Below, in pieces: positions 13,811 to 15,947 of a stretch of 15,947 nt of DNA. Position numbers and translations under genes: made by a program. The notes under the pieces are model-generated. The model had not been told where the DNA came from. It saw only the letters and a list, made by a program, of their open reading frames with translations, and made no database searches. Location of the stretch: positions 1 to 15,947 of the forward strand of contig JBGSIF010000229.1 in assembly GCA_041742635.1 (NCBI GenBank), given 5' to 3'. Every line of letters begins with the position of its first letter. Position 1 is the stretch's first letter. Origin of the DNA: JTS-AC122 sp041742635. Lineage in GTDB: Bacteria > Planctomycetota > Phycisphaerae > Phycisphaerales > UBA1924.

Positions 13811-15076
13811 TCAGGTTGGTTCGGCGTGCAACGGCGCCGGGCGTGCCAGTGCGTCGTCCGGCTGCATATCACGCCGACGCGCGACCAGGAGCAACGTCTC
13901 CGCCGGATCGTCGATCGAGCGTCGAGCGGCGATCCCCTCGGGAAGCCCGCGCTGCAGCCGTTCGCTCGTCGCTCGCTGGGTCCACCAGCCTTGGATATCG
14001 AACCGCTCCTCGACCGCGGCCCGGAGTGATTCGGGCGTAAAACTATGCACATGATGGGCGGTCAAACCCCAGTCGTTGGGCGTGCTGAGCACGAGCGTCC
14101 CCCCGGGCGCGAGTACGCGCACGAACTCCCGCAGTAGCCGGGCCGGGTCCGGCACATGCTCGATCGTCTCGAAACTCGTGATCACATCCGCGGATGCGTC
14201 CGCCAGCCCGGTGCGGCTCGCGTCGGCGGTTTGAAACGTCACCCCGGGGCGCGCGAAACGACGCCTCGCATACGCCACGGCTTCGTCGCTCAGGTCGATC
14301 CCAACGACGCCGGCGGCTTGTCCATCACTCATCACAATGCGCGTGCCGTACCCAAGACCGCAGGCAATATCCGCCACGCGCTTGCCGGACGTGTACTTTG
14401 ACGCGAACTCGTACCGGCGCAGATGCAGTTCCGTACGCGAGGGTAAGAGCATCGGGAGCGTGGCATCGTGCCGTTCGGATCGATTGCGAATCAGCCATTC
14501 TGCGTCGTGGGGGCTGATGTCCCAGTGCTGTGCCAATCGCCGCCGTGCCGGCTCGTCTGACTCCCATGTCGGATGACAAAAATATGGACGCAGTACTTCG
14601 GGGCGGGCCTGCCCATTGCCCGTCGCACGAACGAGTGAATCCGACCACCCCTTCGCACGCTCGAACCAGAGATGCTCATATTCCTCGGAACACACCACAA
14701 CCGCGGAGACATCGCACGCATCGTCGGCAGCGGCGGCGCCATCGCAGCACCGAACATCCACCCCGCGCAGGCTCCCAGGCGCGGCATCATCGCTGAGCAT
14801 CGTCGTCACCCGCACGTTGTGCCACTGCCAAGGCTGGCGAGCGATCGGCCACAAGTCGCCCGCACGCCCGCACAGCGCAATCCGCCGATGCCCGCGTGCG
14901 GCGCACAGTTCTGCCGTGGTTTCCAAGAGTCGGCGTCGGAGCCGGTCGCGCTGGGTCTCGTGTGCGAATGGATCAGCCTCGATCACCGGCGTGGTGCGTG
15001 CCGCGGCTTGCACGATGCCTGCGTGTGTGCCCGGTTCGATGGTTGCAGTTTCGGTCAGCATAATCGGCGTGTCCAT
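13811..15076 (-). CDS. SAM-dependent class I methyltransferase with N-terminal Rossmann-like domain
   Basis: 421 residues from ATG 15076 (MDTPIMLTE); upstream in-frame codons would run into the preceding gene. The C-terminal half is a Methyltransf_11-type domain: ELHLRRYEFASKYTSGKRVADIACGLGYGTRI (split here as the family lead-in and motif I, residues ~216-247), GIDLSDEAVAYARRR (motif II), ADVITSFETIEHVPDPARLL (motif IV) and VLAPGGTLVLSTPND. This RYEFA...GLGYG form is common among methyltransferases of surface-glycan clusters. The N-terminal ~150 residues (RRRLLETTAELCAARGHRRIALCG, then VVVCSEEYEHLWFERAKGW) resemble the C-terminal domain of the neighbouring truncated protein, though the Gly-rich loop is altered. 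The substrate is not known. Confidence 0.82.
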   Translation of the reverse strand: MDTPIMLTETATIEPGTHAGIVQAAARTTPVIEADPFAHETQRDRLRRRLLETTAELCAARGHRRIALCGRAGDLWPIARQPWQWHNVRVTTMLSDDAAPGSLRGVDVRCCDGAAAADDACDVSAVVVCSEEYEHLWFERAKGWSDSLVRATGNGQARPEVLRPYFCHPTWESDEPARRRLAQHWDISPHDAEWLIRNRSERHDATLPMLLPSRTELHLRRYEFASKYTSGKRVADIACGLGYGTRIVMSDGQAAGVVGIDLSDEAVAYARRRFARPGVTFQTADASRTGLADASADVITSFETIEHVPDPARLLREFVRVLAPGGTLVLSTPNDWGLTAHHVHSFTPESLRAAVEERFDIQGWWTQRATSERLQRGLPEGIAARRSIDDPAETLLLVARRRDMQPDDALARPAPLHAEPT

Positions 15077-15137
15077 CTCTGGTTCGGGGTGATCGTGCAA
15101 ACTATGGCACCGTGAACGCTCGTTGCGGCCGGATTCG

Positions 15138-15947
15138 TCACGCCGCGGTTCTCGATGTCGAGTCATGCTGGCATCGTCCCAGCGTGGTCGAATAAATCGG
15201 CACGACGCGGATCCCCGCGTCGCGCAGACATGTCGTGCGCTCCCACATGGCCTCTTCCCACGCATCGCTGAACAGCACGAGGACATCAGGGTTCAGTGTC
15301 GGCACGAGCGCGGTCGGCACCACCGGGACGCCGAACATTTGTTCCCACGCAAACGATCGATCATCGGCGATACCGACGATCGGCAGCCCTTCGTCAAAGA
15401 TGCCGGCGTGCCGAAGTAAGTGTTGCCCGGCCCCGTAGATCATCACACGCCGCGCCCCGCCCTCGACGACTTCGTTCAGTCGGCGTCGAATAAGCACGTC
15501 CGCCTCCGCGTCGTCCCGCGCCCGCCGTAGTCGATCCGTACCGCTGATCAGCGATGGGTACCAGATCAGCCGATCGATAGACCGGGCCGCTTGGTTCGCG
15601 CGATCCCCTTCATTCAATATGCTTTGCACATCATCGATCTCGCGAGCCCGGGCTTCGTCGGCGACAACGATCGCCGACATCGGCGACGTCGCCGGCTTCG
15701 GGCAAGCCATTTGCCACCCGCCTTCCGGTACCCAGGTCGCTCGCTGAAACCCGGCACGCCGAACCTCCTCTTCGATCCACAATCGTGCCGCCTCGTGGTC
15801 GGTCGGCGGCGGCGATAGCGAATGGCAAGGCTCGATCAGGCTCATGCCCACGGATGTGGGCATGACCCGGCGGATGGCCTGCCGCGCCCGTTGCACGACC
15901 GCCCGCAGCAACGCGACCTGATCGGCGGGCGCACCCTCGTTCGACGT
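15138..15947 (-). CDS. Protein with 'YGAG' Rossmann-like domain, N terminus outside window
   Basis: The frame stays open to the window edge (T-S-N-E-G-A-P...), so the TTG at 15911 is unlikely to be the true start. The C-terminal ~110 residues form a nucleotide-binding-like domain: RRVMIYGAGQHLLRHAGIF, GLPIVGIADDRSFAWEQMFG, VPVVPTALVPTLNPDVLVLFSDAW, EEAMWERTTCLRDAGIRVVP. This form is seen in proteins of surface-polysaccharide loci and in the C-terminal domain of C-methyltransferase-like proteins. The N-terminal part (RLIWYPSLISGTDRLRRARD and before) is unrecognised. The stop lies 62 nt upstream of the methyltransferase, so they are probably one operon. Confidence 0.65.
   Translation of the reverse strand, partial: TSNEGAPADQVALLRAVVQRARQAIRRVMPTSVGMSLIEPCHSLSPPPTDHEAARLWIEEEVRRAGFQRATWVPEGGWQMACPKPATSPMSAIVVADEARAREIDDVQSILNEGDRANQAARSIDRLIWYPSLISGTDRLRRARDDAEADVLIRRRLNEVVEGGARRVMIYGAGQHLLRHAGIFDEGLPIVGIADDRSFAWEQMFGVPVVPTALVPTLNPDVLVLFSDAWEEAMWERTTCLRDAGIRVVPIYSTTLGRCQHDSTSRTAA

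Noticed and set aside
13777..14052. A longer start (14052) for the one-TM protein
   Set aside because: The extra 92 codons lie over the methyltransferase gene in another frame and are Arg/Ser-rich without structure.
1..15947. tRNA, rRNA, CRISPR arrays, transposase or integrase genes
   Set aside because: I looked for cloverleaf-like ends, evenly spaced repeats and DDE or tyrosine-recombinase motifs by eye and saw none. A covariance-model or profile search could still find something small.

Overview
The window is GC-rich bacterial DNA, most likely from a planctomycete of the Phycisphaerae/Phycisphaerales type. The best evidence is the beta-helix protein at 9575-11797. It ends in two 'DFN..(A)..NSQDFFDF' units between a leading and a final Cys, the 'GC-type dockerin' anchor I associate with Phycisphaerales. 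A short structured repeat at 2335-2440 (CAGCCC/GGGCTG, CCGGGGGTG/CACCCCCGG and CACCTC/GGGGTG hairpins) looks like interspersed repeats of planctomycete intergenic DNA. Several genes lack a clear Shine-Dalgarno sequence.

Layout, left to right. (1) 1-993 is the 3' part of rny (RNase Y). (2) 1062-2137 is a compact, less GC-rich operon: a HigB/RelE-like toxin, an XRE-type antitoxin and a third small protein I cannot name. It lies between the real 3' end of rny (887-998) and a second, decayed copy of that end (2156-2267, 103/112 identical). This is the most unusual structure in the window. (3) 2278-2678 is gene-free and carries the palindromic repeat. (4) 2679-6171, plus strand: pdhA (pyruvate dehydrogenase E1 alpha), a secreted GHL10/DUF187-type glycoside hydrolase, and a ROK-family kinase-like protein without the usual zinc cysteines. 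(5) 6163-11797, minus strand: a membrane-anchored alpha/beta hydrolase, a large RseP-type site-2 protease with up to four PDZ-like segments, and the secreted beta-helix protein. (6) 11971-15947, minus strand: an apparent operon of a truncated protein with a 'YGAG' Rossmann-like domain, a SAM methyltransferase, a one-TM small protein, a pteridine-reductase-like SDR (ATGA overlap with its upstream neighbour) and a DUF1569/DinB-like protein.

How the genes relate. Most of the window is ordinary housekeeping and envelope functions: RNA decay, pyruvate oxidation, sugar handling, membrane proteolysis, surface or secreted proteins. The accessory part is the toxin-antitoxin-plus-one module with its duplicated rny tail. 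It looks like a small acquired island at the 3' end of a conserved gene, with no recombinase of its own. I saw no tRNA, rRNA, CRISPR array, transposase or integrase.
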